A stretch of 64,000 nt of DNA from Vicinamibacterales bacterium (GCA_041394705.1 JAWKHS010000015.1:1-64000), one strand, 5' to 3'. Counted from the stretch's first letter, positions 50,259-58,641 are shown. The notes: generated by a model from the letters alone, not told the origin. Numbers and translations are program-made.

Positions 50259-51233
50259 ATGGACGCGACCACGCCAGAGGTGGCGGCGCCCGCCGCGGCC
50301 CTCCGCAGCAAGGACCTGCTCGGCATCGCCGAACTGACCCCCGAGGAGATTCTCCTGATCCTCGACACCGCCGAGGCGATGAAGGAGATCTCGCAGCGGC
50401 AGATCAAGAAGGTGCCGGCGCTTCGCGGCCGCACCGTCGTGAACCTGTTCTTCGAGCCGTCGACCCGCACGCGGACGTCGTTCGAGATCGCCGAGAAGCG
50501 GCTCAGCGCCGACACGCTCGGCGTGGCCATCGCGAGCTCGAGCGTGGTCAAGGGCGAGACGCTCGTGGACACGGCGAAGAACATCGAGGCCATGGGGCCG
50601 AGCATGATCGTGCTGCGGCACGCCGCCTCCGGCGCCCCGCACCTCCTGGCGCGGCTCTGCAAGTCGCCCATCATCAACGCCGGCGACGGCCTCCACGAGC
50701 ATCCGACGCAGGCGCTCCTGGATGCCTTCACGATCCGGGAGCGGAAGGGCCGCATCGCCGGGCTGAAGGTGGCCATCGTCGGCGACCTGCTGCACTCCCG
50801 CGTGCTGCGCAGCAACGTGCTGCTCCTGACCAAGCTCGGCGCCGACGTGTGGGTGTGCGGGCCGCCCACGCTCGTTCCGATGGGCCTCGAACGCCTGGGC
50901 GTCACGACGACCTCGTCGATCGACGCGGCGGTCGAAGGCGCCGACGTCGTCATGATGCTGCGCATCCAGCTCGAGCGGATGGAAGGCGGCTTCTTTCCGT
51001 CCCTCCGCGAGTACTTCACGGTCTTCGGCATGACCGAGGCGCGGTTGCGGCGCGCCAAGCCCGACGTGATCGTCATGCACCCGGGCCCGATCAATCGCGG
51101 GGTCGAGATCTCGAGCGAGGTCGCCGACGGTCCGTACTCCGTCATCCTCGACCAGGTGGCCAACGGCGTGGCCGCGCGGATGGCGGTGCTCTACCTTCTC
51201 GCCGGCGGGGTGTCAGATGAAACGGTTGCTTAA
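50259..51233 (+). CDS. pyrB: Aspartate carbamoyltransferase catalytic subunit
   Basis: PyrB makes N-carbamoyl-aspartate, the committed pyrimidine step. The 324-residue protein has the carbamoyl-phosphate site FEPSTRTRTSFEIAEKRL, VVKGETLVDTAKN, HEHPTQALLDAFT, KVAIVGDLLHSRVLRSN, RIQLERM and MHPGPINRGVEI. An N-terminal extension of about 20 residues precedes SKDLLGIAELT. It overlaps pyrC by 17 bp. No pyrI regulatory subunit is present, so it is probably a homotrimer or pairs with PyrC. Confidence 0.97.
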   Translation: MDATTPEVAAPAAALRSKDLLGIAELTPEEILLILDTAEAMKEISQRQIKKVPALRGRTVVNLFFEPSTRTRTSFEIAEKRLSADTLGVAIASSSVVKGETLVDTAKNIEAMGPSMIVLRHAASGAPHLLARLCKSPIINAGDGLHEHPTQALLDAFTIRERKGRIAGLKVAIVGDLLHSRVLRSNVLLLTKLGADVWVCGPPTLVPMGLERLGVTTTSSIDAAVEGADVVMMLRIQLERMEGGFFPSLREYFTVFGMTEARLRRAKPDVIVMHPGPINRGVEISSEVADGPYSVILDQVANGVAARMAVLYLLAGGVSDETVA

Positions 51234-52551
51234 GGGAGCGCGGGTCGTCGATCCCGCCACGGGCCGCGACGGCGCGTTCGACGTGCTCATCGACGGGGGC
51301 ACGATCGCCAAGGTGGGGCGGGATCTGCCCGCGCGCCTGGCCGAGGGCGGCGCCGTCGTCGAGCTCGGGCCGGGATTCGTGGTGTGCCCGGGCCTCATCG
51401 ACATGCACGTGCACCTGCGCGAGCCCGGGCAGGAACACAAGGAAACCGTGGCCACCGGCGTGGCGTCCGCCGTGGCGGGCGGGTTCACGGCCGTGGCCTG
51501 CATGCCGAACACCCGGCCCGTGAACGACAACGCCGGCGTGACCGAGCTCATCCTCAAGAAGGCGGCGGACGCCGCGTTGGCGCGCGTCTACCCGATCGGC
51601 GCCGTGTCGCGGGGCCAGCAGGGCGAGCAGCTCGCCGACATCGCCGAGCTCAAGGCCGCCGGCTGTGTCGCCATCAGCGACGACGGCCACCCGGTGTCCA
51701 CGGCGCTCCTGGCCCGGCGCGCGATGGAGTACGCGGGCATGTTCGGGATGCCCCTCATCGAGCACTGCGAGGATCCCTCGCTCAAGGGCGAGGGGGTCGC
51801 GCACGAGGGGCCGGTCGCGGCGTCGCTCGGACTGAAGGGGATTCCCGGCATCGCCGAGGCCATCACGGCGGGCCGCGACATCCTCGTCGCCGAGATGGTG
51901 GGCGGGCACGTGCACGTCGCGCACATGAGCGCGTGGACCACGCTCGAGGCCGTCCGGCAGGGCAAGGGCCGCGGGGTGAAGGTGACGTGCGAGGTGGCGC
52001 CGCACCACTTCACGCTCACCGACGACCTGCTGGCCGCGCCGGTCCCGTACGACACCAACACCAAGATGAACCCGCCGCTGCGCGAGGCGAGGGATCGCGA
52101 CGCGATGCTGGCGGGCATCGCCGACGGCAGCGTGGACGTCATCGCCACCGATCACGCGCCGCATCACGCCGACGAGAAGCACGTCGAGTACGACCGGGCG
52201 CCCTTCGGCATCGTCGGCCTCGAGACGGCCGTGCCCATCGCGCTCGACACGCTCGTCCACGGCGGCCTCATCCGGCTGCCGCGTCTCGTCGAGCTGATGT
52301 CGGTCAACCCGGCCCGGATCCTCAACGTGCCCGGCGGCAGCCTCGCCGAGGGCGCGGTGGCGGACGTCACCATCCTCGCCCCGGATCTGGCGGTCACGAT
52401 CGACAAGACCCGCTTCGCGAGCCGGTCCAGGAACACGCCGTACGACGGGCGGACCTTTCGCGGGGCCGCCGCCGCCACGATCGTCGGCGGACGCGTCGTG
52501 CACGTGAATCCCGCGGCCGGCCTCACCCTGACGACGGACGCCCGCCGATGA
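51217..52551 (+). CDS. pyrC: Dihydroorotase (class I)
   Basis: PyrC cyclises carbamoyl-aspartate to dihydroorotate. The 444-residue amidohydrolase has zinc motif DMHVHLREPGQE, MPNTRPVNDN, the DDGHPV loop, IEHCED, HVAHMSAW, CEVAPHHFTLTDD and ATDHAPHH with the catalytic Asp. It starts within the 3' end of pyrB (17-bp overlap), as in many bacteria where both form a complex. Confidence 0.96.
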   Translation: MKRLLKGARVVDPATGRDGAFDVLIDGGTIAKVGRDLPARLAEGGAVVELGPGFVVCPGLIDMHVHLREPGQEHKETVATGVASAVAGGFTAVACMPNTRPVNDNAGVTELILKKAADAALARVYPIGAVSRGQQGEQLADIAELKAAGCVAISDDGHPVSTALLARRAMEYAGMFGMPLIEHCEDPSLKGEGVAHEGPVAASLGLKGIPGIAEAITAGRDILVAEMVGGHVHVAHMSAWTTLEAVRQGKGRGVKVTCEVAPHHFTLTDDLLAAPVPYDTNTKMNPPLREARDRDAMLAGIADGSVDVIATDHAPHHADEKHVEYDRAPFGIVGLETAVPIALDTLVHGGLIRLPRLVELMSVNPARILNVPGGSLAEGAVADVTILAPDLAVTIDKTRFASRSRNTPYDGRTFRGAAAATIVGGRVVHVNPAAGLTLTTDARR

Positions 52552-53168
52552 GCGCCAGGATCGACGAGATTCGCTCGCGCGCGGCGCAGGATCTGCGCCG
52601 GTTCGAGGTGGTGATGGACGGGCACTTCGACTACGGCAACGGCTATCACGGCCGCCTGTACCTGAACCCGCACCAGCTGTTCCGCTACCCGTCCACGATC
52701 TGGCGCGTGGCGCAGGACCTGATCGACGTCCTTCCGCCGGGCGTCGCCGAGGACGTGACGGTGGTGACGGGACCGGCGACCGGGGGCGCGCTGCTCGCCC
52801 ACACGATCGCCGGGCTCCTGGACGGACGGCGGCCGCTCACGCGCGCGCCGTACTCCTTCGCGCCGTTCCACCACGACAACGACGGGCAGGACGCGCTCTC
52901 GCCGTTCTATGCGGGCGTCGTGAAGGGCGCCAAGGTGCTGCTCGTGGACGACGTGCGGAACACGGGCCAGACCTTCCACCGCTGCGCGGAACTCATCGCG
53001 GCGGCCGGCGGCACCCTCGTCTGCACCGCCGAGATCGTCGACCGCGGCGAGGCCGTCGTCACGCTGGCGGTGCCGAACGTGGCGCTCGTGCAATACCCGG
53101 CGCCCGAGAACTACACGGCCGCGGAGTGCCCGCTGTGCCGCGACGGGCGGCCGGTGACGGCGTTCTAG
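52548..53168 (+). CDS. pyrE: Orotate phosphoribosyltransferase-like protein
   Basis: A 206-residue type I phosphoribosyltransferase, assigned as PyrE (orotate plus PRPP to OMP) from the PRPP loop VLLVDDVRNTGQTF, HGRLYLNPHQLFRYP, VVTGPATGGALLAHTIAG and its position at the end of the pyr operon. It is a diverged OPRT: a C-terminal CPLC motif in AAECPLCRDG is unusual and could bind metal. The ATG at 52548 overlaps the pyrC stop by 4 bp. A related xanthine/uracil transferase is the alternative. Confidence 0.88.
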   Translation: MSARIDEIRSRAAQDLRRFEVVMDGHFDYGNGYHGRLYLNPHQLFRYPSTIWRVAQDLIDVLPPGVAEDVTVVTGPATGGALLAHTIAGLLDGRRPLTRAPYSFAPFHHDNDGQDALSPFYAGVVKGAKVLLVDDVRNTGQTFHRCAELIAAAGGTLVCTAEIVDRGEAVVTLAVPNVALVQYPAPENYTAAECPLCRDGRPVTAF

Positions 53169-53182
53169 CGAAGGGCCGGGCG

Positions 53183-53205
53183 GGCGCCGCCGGTCCGGCG
53201 GCGCC
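53183..53205. terminator. Hairpin ending the pyr operon
   Basis: GGCGCCGCC-GGTCC-GGCGGCGCC, a perfect 9-bp stem in the 43-bp gap between converging genes. No clear T-tract on the plus strand. Confidence 0.6.
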
Positions 53206-53211
53206 GTCCGC

Positions 53212-53589
53212 CTACTTCTTCTTCGCCGTGAACGTGCCCGTCAGCTGGCCGCCGGCACCGGACATCGAGCCCTTCATGTTCGCGCCGTCCACGGTGCCCG
53301 TGTAGGCGACGTCGAACGTCTGGCCCTGGATCTCGCCCGTGAACGAGAACTGGATGGCCGTGCCCTTCACGGTGCCGCTCAGCGTCGTGTTGCCGAGCTG
53401 TCCGTTGTAGGTACCCGTCAGCTTCTCGCCGTCCTGCTTGAAGCTCACGGCCGGCGTGCCCGATCCGGCGCCGGTCTCCACCGTGAACGCCCAGTCGCCG
53501 GTCACGTCCACCTTCTGCGCGAGCGCGAGGCCCGTCGCCAGCGACACCGCCACCACGCCTGCCACGAACCAGCGAGCCACCGTCGCCAT
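53212..53589 (-). CDS. Small secreted beta-rich protein
   Basis: A 125-residue exported protein with a signal peptide (about residues 1-24, ending LALAQ) followed by repeating strands: VTGDWAFTVETGAG, VSFKQDGEKLTGTYNGQLG, FSFTGEIQGQTFDVAYTGTV and KGSMSGAGGQLTGTFTAKKK. This pattern is common in small Acidobacterial exported proteins of lipocalin- or barrel-like fold; no function is assigned. GGAGGA precedes the ATG and GATACT (53616-53611) may be its -10. Confidence 0.75.
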   Translation of the reverse strand: MATVARWFVAGVVAVSLATGLALAQKVDVTGDWAFTVETGAGSGTPAVSFKQDGEKLTGTYNGQLGNTTLSGTVKGTAIQFSFTGEIQGQTFDVAYTGTVDGANMKGSMSGAGGQLTGTFTAKKK

Positions 53590-53637
53590 GTGCCGTTTCC
53601 TCCGCCCCGTAGTATCACCGACGGGCTTGGTCTTGGC

Positions 53638-53643
53638 TAGAAT
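53638..53643 (+). promoter_or_regulatory. -10 element placing the cytochrome gene on a leaderless transcript
   Basis: TAGAAT ends 6 nt before the ATG at 53650; there is no ribosome-binding sequence. Confidence 0.5.
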
Positions 53644-53649
53644 CGCCGC

Positions 53650-54666
53650 ATGCCGAGATCCGCCCGCGCCGTGGCCGCCTTGCTCCTCGCGATCTTCGCG
53701 GCACACCCGTCGGGCCAGACGGCCCCCGCGCTTCGGCAGGACGCCCCGGCCGGCGCCGTGCCGCCGCCCTGGGCGTACCTGATCAACGCGCCGACGCCGC
53801 CGGGCACTCCCGCCGCGCCGGCAGACGACGGGTCGGCCCGCACGGTGCCCGGCAGCAGCGTCAGGCTCACGCGCGCCCAGCTCGGCGACCTCTTCAATCC
53901 ACCCGACTGGCACCCGGACAACCACCCGCCCCCCCCCGAGGTCGTGGCCCACGGCCGGCGGCCCGACGTCCGCGCCTGCGGCTACTGCCACTACCCGAAC
54001 GGCCAGGGCCGTCCGGAGAACTCGGCGCTCGTCGGTCTCTCGGCGACCTACATCGCACAGCAGATGGCGGACATGCGCGCGGGGCTGCGACGGAGCGCCG
54101 ACCCGAAGATGCGCCCGCCCGCGGCGATGCTGGCGATTGCGAAGGCCAGCACGCCCGAGGAGGACCGCGCCGCCGGCGAGTACTTCGCGTCGTTCCCGTA
54201 CACGAAGTGGGTCCGCGTCGTGGAAACGGCCACCGTGGCCAAGATGCGCGTGACCGGCGCGGTCCCCGTGCCGATCGCCGGAGACGGCGCGGGCACCGAG
54301 CCCATCGGCACGCGCATCCTGGAATCGCCGGAGGACGTCGGCCGCGCCGAACTTCGCGACTCGGCGTCGGGCTTCGTGGCCTATGTGCCGCCCGGCGCCA
54401 TCGCCCGGGGACGCGCGCTCGCGACGACGGGAGGCGGAGGACGCACCGTGGCGTGCGGAACCTGTCACGGTGCCGACCTCAAGGGCCTGGGCGCGGTGCC
54501 GCCGCTCGCCGGACGATCGCCCACCTACACCGTGCGCCAGCTGTTCGACCTGCAGCACGGCACGCGCAGGGGGCCGTGGGCGCCGCTGATGAAGGCGGCC
54601 GTCGAGAAGCTGACCCTCGACGACATGGTCGCCATCGCCGCGTACACCGCGTCGCTCGAACCCTGA
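53650..54666 (+). CDS. Secreted diheme c-type cytochrome
   Basis: A 338-residue periplasmic protein with signal peptide (about residues 1-22) and two heme-c sites: CGYCH (in VRACGYCHYPNGQGRPEN, about residue 115) and CGTCH (about residue 273). Met ligand candidates follow each site. Residues 50-100 are Pro-rich. The two-domain layout resembles cytochrome c553/c4-type electron carriers. No oxidase genes are near, so its partner is unknown. Confidence 0.88.
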   Translation: MPRSARAVAALLLAIFAAHPSGQTAPALRQDAPAGAVPPPWAYLINAPTPPGTPAAPADDGSARTVPGSSVRLTRAQLGDLFNPPDWHPDNHPPPPEVVAHGRRPDVRACGYCHYPNGQGRPENSALVGLSATYIAQQMADMRAGLRRSADPKMRPPAAMLAIAKASTPEEDRAAGEYFASFPYTKWVRVVETATVAKMRVTGAVPVPIAGDGAGTEPIGTRILESPEDVGRAELRDSASGFVAYVPPGAIARGRALATTGGGGRTVACGTCHGADLKGLGAVPPLAGRSPTYTVRQLFDLQHGTRRGPWAPLMKAAVEKLTLDDMVAIAAYTASLEP

Positions 54667-54726
54667 CCGGCGTCTCCCGAGCGTCCCCCTCGGGCCACGC
54701 GCCGACGGCGAGACGCGCCGCCGCCG

Positions 54727-55875
54727 CTATCCGGCGAGCGCGTCGAGCAGCGCGTCGATGTCGCGGGCGTCGTTGTAGACGTGCGGCGACACGCGGATGG
54801 CGCTGCCGCGCAGCGACACGAAGACCCGGCGTTCGCGCAGCCGCTCCCCGACGGCCGTGATGTCCACGCCGGCCGGCGCCCGGAGGCCGAAGAGGTGGGC
54901 CGCCCGGCAGGCGGGATCCTCCACGGCGTAGCCCAGATCCTGGACCTTGCCGACGAGGCCGGCCGTGAGCGCGGCGCAGTAGTCCTGCAGGCGTTCGGGC
55001 CGCCGCTCCAGCACTTCCTCGAGCGCCGCGATGGCCATCGGCATGAGCGCGAAGTTCGTGCGCTCGCCCACGTCGTACCTGAGCGCCCCCGGCTGGTAGT
55101 CGTCGCGGTAGTTCACGAGCTCCTTGAAGTTCTCGCTGCCCGCGCGGCCGATCCACGTCTCCTCGAGCGGCTCGCCGTCGTCGAAGCGCGGGCCCAGGTA
55201 GGCGAAGCCCATCGCGTACGGCCCCATCAGCCACTTGTAGGTCGCGCAGATGAGGGCGTCGGGCTGGATGGCCTGCACGTCGAAGGGCAGCGCGCCGACC
55301 GACTGCGTGCCGTCGATGACCAGGCTGGCCCCGACCTCGCGCGCACGGCGGCCCACCGCCTCCAGGTCGAACTTCGTGCCGTCGGTCCAGTGGACGTGGC
55401 CCAGCGCGACGATGGCCGTCTTCGGGTCGATGGCCTCGAGCAGGCGGACGTTCCACGCGCGGCCGCGGCCCTCGGACGCGTCGGGCGGGTGGACGGTCTT
55501 CACCTCCACGCCCCGCGCCTGGGCCAGCCGCCGCCAGGCGTGCACGTTGGCCGGGAACTGCTCGTGGGTCACGACGATGTTCTGGCCTCGCGAGACCGGC
55601 AGGTTGCGGGCGGCGATCGCCAGGCCGTACGACGCGGCCGGGATGATCGCGATCCGCGACGGGTCAGGCGCGTTGATGAGCCGTGCGAAGAGCGCGCGCG
55701 CGGTGTTCGAGTCGGTGAAGAAGTCCGACGTCTGGATGCGGGACGGGACCGCCTTGCGCGCCACGCCGGCCAGGCCGGCCGCTTCCACCGCCTTCGAGAG
55801 CGGCGACATGTAGGCGCAGTTCAGGTAGTGCTCGTCGTCGGGAAGCGAGAAGCGCGCCTTCTGGCAGGTGAGCAT
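54727..55875 (-). CDS. Class V aminotransferase (PLP-dependent)
   Basis: A 382-residue fold-type I PLP enzyme of the cysteine desulfurase/isopenicillin-N-epimerase group. PLP Lys lies in CATYKWLMGPYAMGF; VIDGTQSVGALPFDV carries the Asp and Gln near the cofactor; RIAIIPAASYGLAIAARNLP and RGSAIRVSPHVYNDARDI are other landmarks. No mobile-loop Cys typical of cysteine desulfurases is evident. A TAGAAT -10 (55887-55882) ends 6 nt before the ATG, predicting a leaderless mRNA. It lies 26 bp downstream of the AhpD-family gene; if co-transcribed it might supply selenium or sulfur, but that is speculation. Confidence 0.88.
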   Translation of the reverse strand: MLTCQKARFSLPDDEHYLNCAYMSPLSKAVEAAGLAGVARKAVPSRIQTSDFFTDSNTARALFARLINAPDPSRIAIIPAASYGLAIAARNLPVSRGQNIVVTHEQFPANVHAWRRLAQARGVEVKTVHPPDASEGRGRAWNVRLLEAIDPKTAIVALGHVHWTDGTKFDLEAVGRRAREVGASLVIDGTQSVGALPFDVQAIQPDALICATYKWLMGPYAMGFAYLGPRFDDGEPLEETWIGRAGSENFKELVNYRDDYQPGALRYDVGERTNFALMPMAIAALEEVLERRPERLQDYCAALTAGLVGKVQDLGYAVEDPACRAAHLFGLRAPAGVDITAVGERLRERRVFVSLRGSAIRVSPHVYNDARDIDALLDALAG

Positions 55876-55881
55876 CGACAG

Positions 55882-55887
55882 ATTCTA
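55882..55887 (-). promoter_or_regulatory. -10 element placing the aminotransferase on a leaderless transcript
   Basis: TAGAAT on the minus strand ends 6 nt before the ATG at 55875. Confidence 0.5.
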
Positions 55888-55901
55888 GTGTCCCGCCACC
55901 C

Positions 55902-56498
55902 TCACTCGCGCACGTATCCGAGCTTCGCGCTCCGGACGGCGCCCTCCCGATGGGCCTCGTCCGACAGCGCGTGGACGCCGATGGCATCGATCCAGCGGTT
56001 GTAGAAGTTGAACAGGGCGCACGCGGTGATGGCGAAGTAGATGGCCTCGTCGCTCCAGCCCGCGGCCGTCAGGGGCGCCATGTCCTCCGGCCCGATGCGC
56101 GGCGACTCGTGGTTCACCCGGTCGACGAACCGGAACAGCGCCTTGTGCTTGTCGTCGAGCGCGGAGGTCTCCACGTCGGCCAGGACGCCGTCCACCAGGG
56201 CCCGGTCCCCGAGCAGCTCCGCCGCAACTGCGGCGTGGGACTTGGTTCAAAACGGGCAGTGGTTGCGCGCGGACGTATAGGCCGCGATCAGTTCCCGGAG
56301 GCCGGGACTGAGCGGCGCCGGCCCCCGCAGCACCGCCTGCGTGAAGCGGGCGAGGTGCGTCGTGGCGTCCGGCATGAACGCGAACAGGTGCCAGATCTGG
56401 GGGTACTCGGCGCCACGTTCGCGCATCATCCGGATCGCGGCGCTCCACGGCCCCGGAGGATTGCTGAGCTCGACGTCTGGCAGGAACAGCGGCTCCAT
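55902..56498 (-). CDS. AhpD/peroxidase-related family protein, candidate selenoprotein (in-frame TGA read as Sec84)
   Basis: Read through one TGA (56247-56249) this is a 198-residue carboxymuconolactone-decarboxylase/AhpD-family protein of the peroxidase-related type. The active site reads YTSARNHCPF, TGA, TKSH: the family motif is Cys-x-x-Cys-x-x-x-His, so TGA takes the second Cys (Cys81, Sec84, His88). Family sequence continues in the same frame for 114 codons (AVAAELLGDRALVDGVLAD, ALFRFVDRVN, FNFYNRWIDAIGVH). The ATG at 56498 has GGAGG and a TATTCT -10 (56528-56523). A SECIS-like hairpin follows 17 nt after the TGA. Likely an alkyl-hydroperoxide or thiol-peroxidase-type redox enzyme. Sequencing error or pseudogene is the alternative. 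Confidence 0.82.
56220..56235 (-). promoter_or_regulatory. Candidate bacterial SECIS element of the AhpD-family gene
   Basis: CGCCGC-AGTT-GCGGCG on the minus-strand mRNA: a perfect 6-bp stem, 4-nt loop with G second, loop beginning 17 nt after the TGA. The AGTT loop matches that of the SECIS candidate at 12983-13018. Confidence 0.72.
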
Positions 56499-56603
56499 GT
56501 GCGGCCTCCGTGAGAGGCGCGGAGAATACCACGCCGGCCCGCCGCTTCCTCGACACCCCGGGCACGCGATGAGCTGTTTCGACCCATCGCCCCGCTTACT
56601 GCA

Positions 56604-56623
56604 CAGGCGCCCTCCGGCGCCTG
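56604..56623 (+). promoter_or_regulatory. 8-bp hairpin abutting the ribosome site of the next gene
   Basis: CAGGCGCC-CTCC-GGCGCCTG is a perfect hairpin whose last base is the first G of GGAGG (56623-56627), the ribosome site for the ATG at 56639. It could modulate initiation or protect the 5' end. Confidence 0.45.
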
Positions 56624-56638
56624 GAGGTGGACACGGTC

Positions 56639-57565
56639 ATGTCGAGGCGACGCGCACTGGCGGCGGCAGCAGCGGCCATCGGAGTCACAGCGTGGGTGGC
56701 GGGCGCCGGTGCGCAGGCGCTCGGCACCTTCACGTGGCAGGTGCAGCCCTTCTGCAACGTGATCACGGTGAACATCACCCAGCAGGGCGGACTCTACACG
56801 GCCGACGGGTTCGACGACCAGTGCTCGGCCGCGCAGCGAGCGCCGCTCGTGGGAGTCGTCACGCCGAATCCCGACGGCACCATCGGCATCGGCCTGCACG
56901 TCGTCACCGTACCCGGCGGGCGCGGGCTGGACATCGAGGCGCGCCTGGCGCTCGCCAGCCTGAGCGGTCCCTGGACCGACAGCGCCGGCAACAGCGGCAC
57001 CCTCGCGTTCGGTCAGCACGCCAGCGGCTCGCCGCGCCCGGTGCCCTCCGGCGGCCCGGCCCCCGGCAGCGTCACGAACGTGTCGCTGGCGCCCGGCGCC
57101 GTCACGAGCGCCAGCGTGGCCGACGGCAGCCTCACCACCGCCGATCTGGCCGCGCCGACCAGGCTCGCGTGGAGTGGACTCACCGCCGCGCCCGTCCGTC
57201 TGACCACCGCCAGCACCGTGATCCGGTCGGTGACGCTGCAGGTTCCCGCGAGCGGCCAGGTGCTGGTCAACGCCTCGGGCCTGTTCACGTTCCGCCCGTC
57301 GGCCATCATCCCGCTGCTGGGGGGCATCGCCTGGTGCAGCATCTCCACGGGCACGAGCGTCGAGGCGAGCCAATACCTGTACGCCGCCCAGACGCGGACG
57401 CTCCAGACGACGGGATCCTTTCACGTCACCGACATTCCGTTTGCCGGCACCCGCGTGTACGCGGTGGCGGCCGGGACCTTCACCGTGAACTTGGTGTGCA
57501 CCTCACCGGACTCCCAGGTGGACGTCTACACGGCAGGCCTGTCCGCCCTGTTCGTCGGCAACTGA
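56639..57565 (+). CDS. Secreted protein of unknown function
   Basis: A 308-residue exported protein. The signal peptide (MSRRRALAAAAAAIGVTAWV, cleaved near AGAQA) is followed by a Cys-containing region (QPFCNVITVNITQQGG, DDQCSAA), a central Ser/Thr/Ala-rich stretch with pentapeptide-like SVTNVSLAPGAVTSASVADG, and a C-terminal beta-rich domain (VLVNASGLFTFRPS, VDVYTAGLSALFVGN). No catalytic motif is visible. Likely a surface or extracellular protein. The ATG at 56639 is preferred over a GTG at 56627 that lies within the ribosome site. Confidence 0.75.
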   Translation: MSRRRALAAAAAAIGVTAWVAGAGAQALGTFTWQVQPFCNVITVNITQQGGLYTADGFDDQCSAAQRAPLVGVVTPNPDGTIGIGLHVVTVPGGRGLDIEARLALASLSGPWTDSAGNSGTLAFGQHASGSPRPVPSGGPAPGSVTNVSLAPGAVTSASVADGSLTTADLAAPTRLAWSGLTAAPVRLTTASTVIRSVTLQVPASGQVLVNASGLFTFRPSAIIPLLGGIAWCSISTGTSVEASQYLYAAQTRTLQTTGSFHVTDIPFAGTRVYAVAAGTFTVNLVCTSPDSQVDVYTAGLSALFVGN

Positions 57566-57643
57566 CCGTCTGCCATCGGAGGCTCGCGGCCCGCGTCGCC
57601 GTGGCGAGGGCCGTGTGCCACAATCGGGCCCGAGGTGCTCGAC

Positions 57644-58612
57644 ATGCTCCGCCGAATCGTCTGCCTGCTCGCGCTGGTGGTCGCCGCCGTTCCGGTGGCC
57701 GCGCAGTCCACCGACCCGCCGGTCAAGGCCATGAAGGTGACGGTGCTGTCCACGATGCTCGTCGGCGGCGCACGCGAGGGTGTGGGCGAGTGGGGCTTCG
57801 CGGCGGTGCTCGAGGTGGACGGACACCGCTGGCTCGTCGACACGGGCGCCCGCGCGGAGACGGTGCTCAGAAACGCCGCCGAGATGAAGGTCGACCTGTC
57901 CGGCATCACCGACGTCGTCATCACCCACAATCACGACGACCACACCGGCGGCCTCCTGACCCTGCGCCGCGAGATGGCGAAGACGAACCCGGCGGCGCTG
58001 TCGCGCGCCCACGTCGCGAAGGGCATCTTCACCAGCCGGCTCGACCGCTCGGGGCGGGAGGGCGGCGGCCTGCTGCCGATCAAGGCCCAGTACGAGGCGC
58101 TCGGCGGCACGTTCGTCGAGTACGACAAGCCGACCCGGCTGGCGCCGGGCGTGTGGATGACGGGGCCGGTTCCGCGGGTCCACCCGGAGCGCAATTGGAG
58201 CGTGAGCACGAGGCTCCAGACGCCGTCGGGCCCGGTCGAGGACAACGTCCCCGAGGACTCGTCGATCGTCGTCCAGACGGCCCAGGGCCTGGTCCTGGTG
58301 AGCGGCTGCGGGCACGCCGGCATCGTCAACACCATCGAGTACGCGCAGAAGGCCGTGCAACAGGCGCCCGTGCACGCCGCGATCGGCGGCTTCCACCTGT
58401 TCGCGGCCTCCGACGAGACGCTCGCCTGGACGGCCGGGAAGCTCAAGGACGCGAGGGTCGCCTACCTGCTCGGCGCCCACTGCACGGGCATCGAGGCGGT
58501 GTTCCGCCTCCGCCAGGCGCTCGGGCTGGCCCGCCGGAACGCCGTCGTCGGCGCCGTCGGGTCGTCCTTCACGCTCGGTACCGGCATCGACCCTCGGCCG
58601 CTCGCGCAGTAA
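57644..58612 (+). CDS. Secreted metallo-beta-lactamase-fold hydrolase
   Basis: A 322-residue protein with signal peptide (about residues 1-20, ending PVAAQ) and an MBL fold: metal motif THNHDDHTGG (HxHxDH), strand WLVDTGARAE, later ligands in SGCGHAGIVNTIEYA and GAHCTGIEA. This arrangement, with SGCGH and a final HC, resembles the group that includes 7,8-dihydropterin-6-methyl-4-(beta-D-ribofuranosyl)aminobenzene-phosphate synthase-like enzymes. Substrate unknown. The GAGGTG at 57632-57637 is the ribosome site for ATG 57644. Confidence 0.88.
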   Translation: MLRRIVCLLALVVAAVPVAAQSTDPPVKAMKVTVLSTMLVGGAREGVGEWGFAAVLEVDGHRWLVDTGARAETVLRNAAEMKVDLSGITDVVITHNHDDHTGGLLTLRREMAKTNPAALSRAHVAKGIFTSRLDRSGREGGGLLPIKAQYEALGGTFVEYDKPTRLAPGVWMTGPVPRVHPERNWSVSTRLQTPSGPVEDNVPEDSSIVVQTAQGLVLVSGCGHAGIVNTIEYAQKAVQQAPVHAAIGGFHLFAASDETLAWTAGKLKDARVAYLLGAHCTGIEAVFRLRQALGLARRNAVVGAVGSSFTLGTGIDPRPLAQ

Positions 58613-58641
58613 GACCCCGCCTCGCCGTCCCGACCGGGGGG

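Noticed and set aside
55902..56195. Two separate AhpD-like fragments, as a pseudogene
   Set aside because: Both halves are in one frame, the only interruption is TGA at a Cys position, and no other lesions are present.
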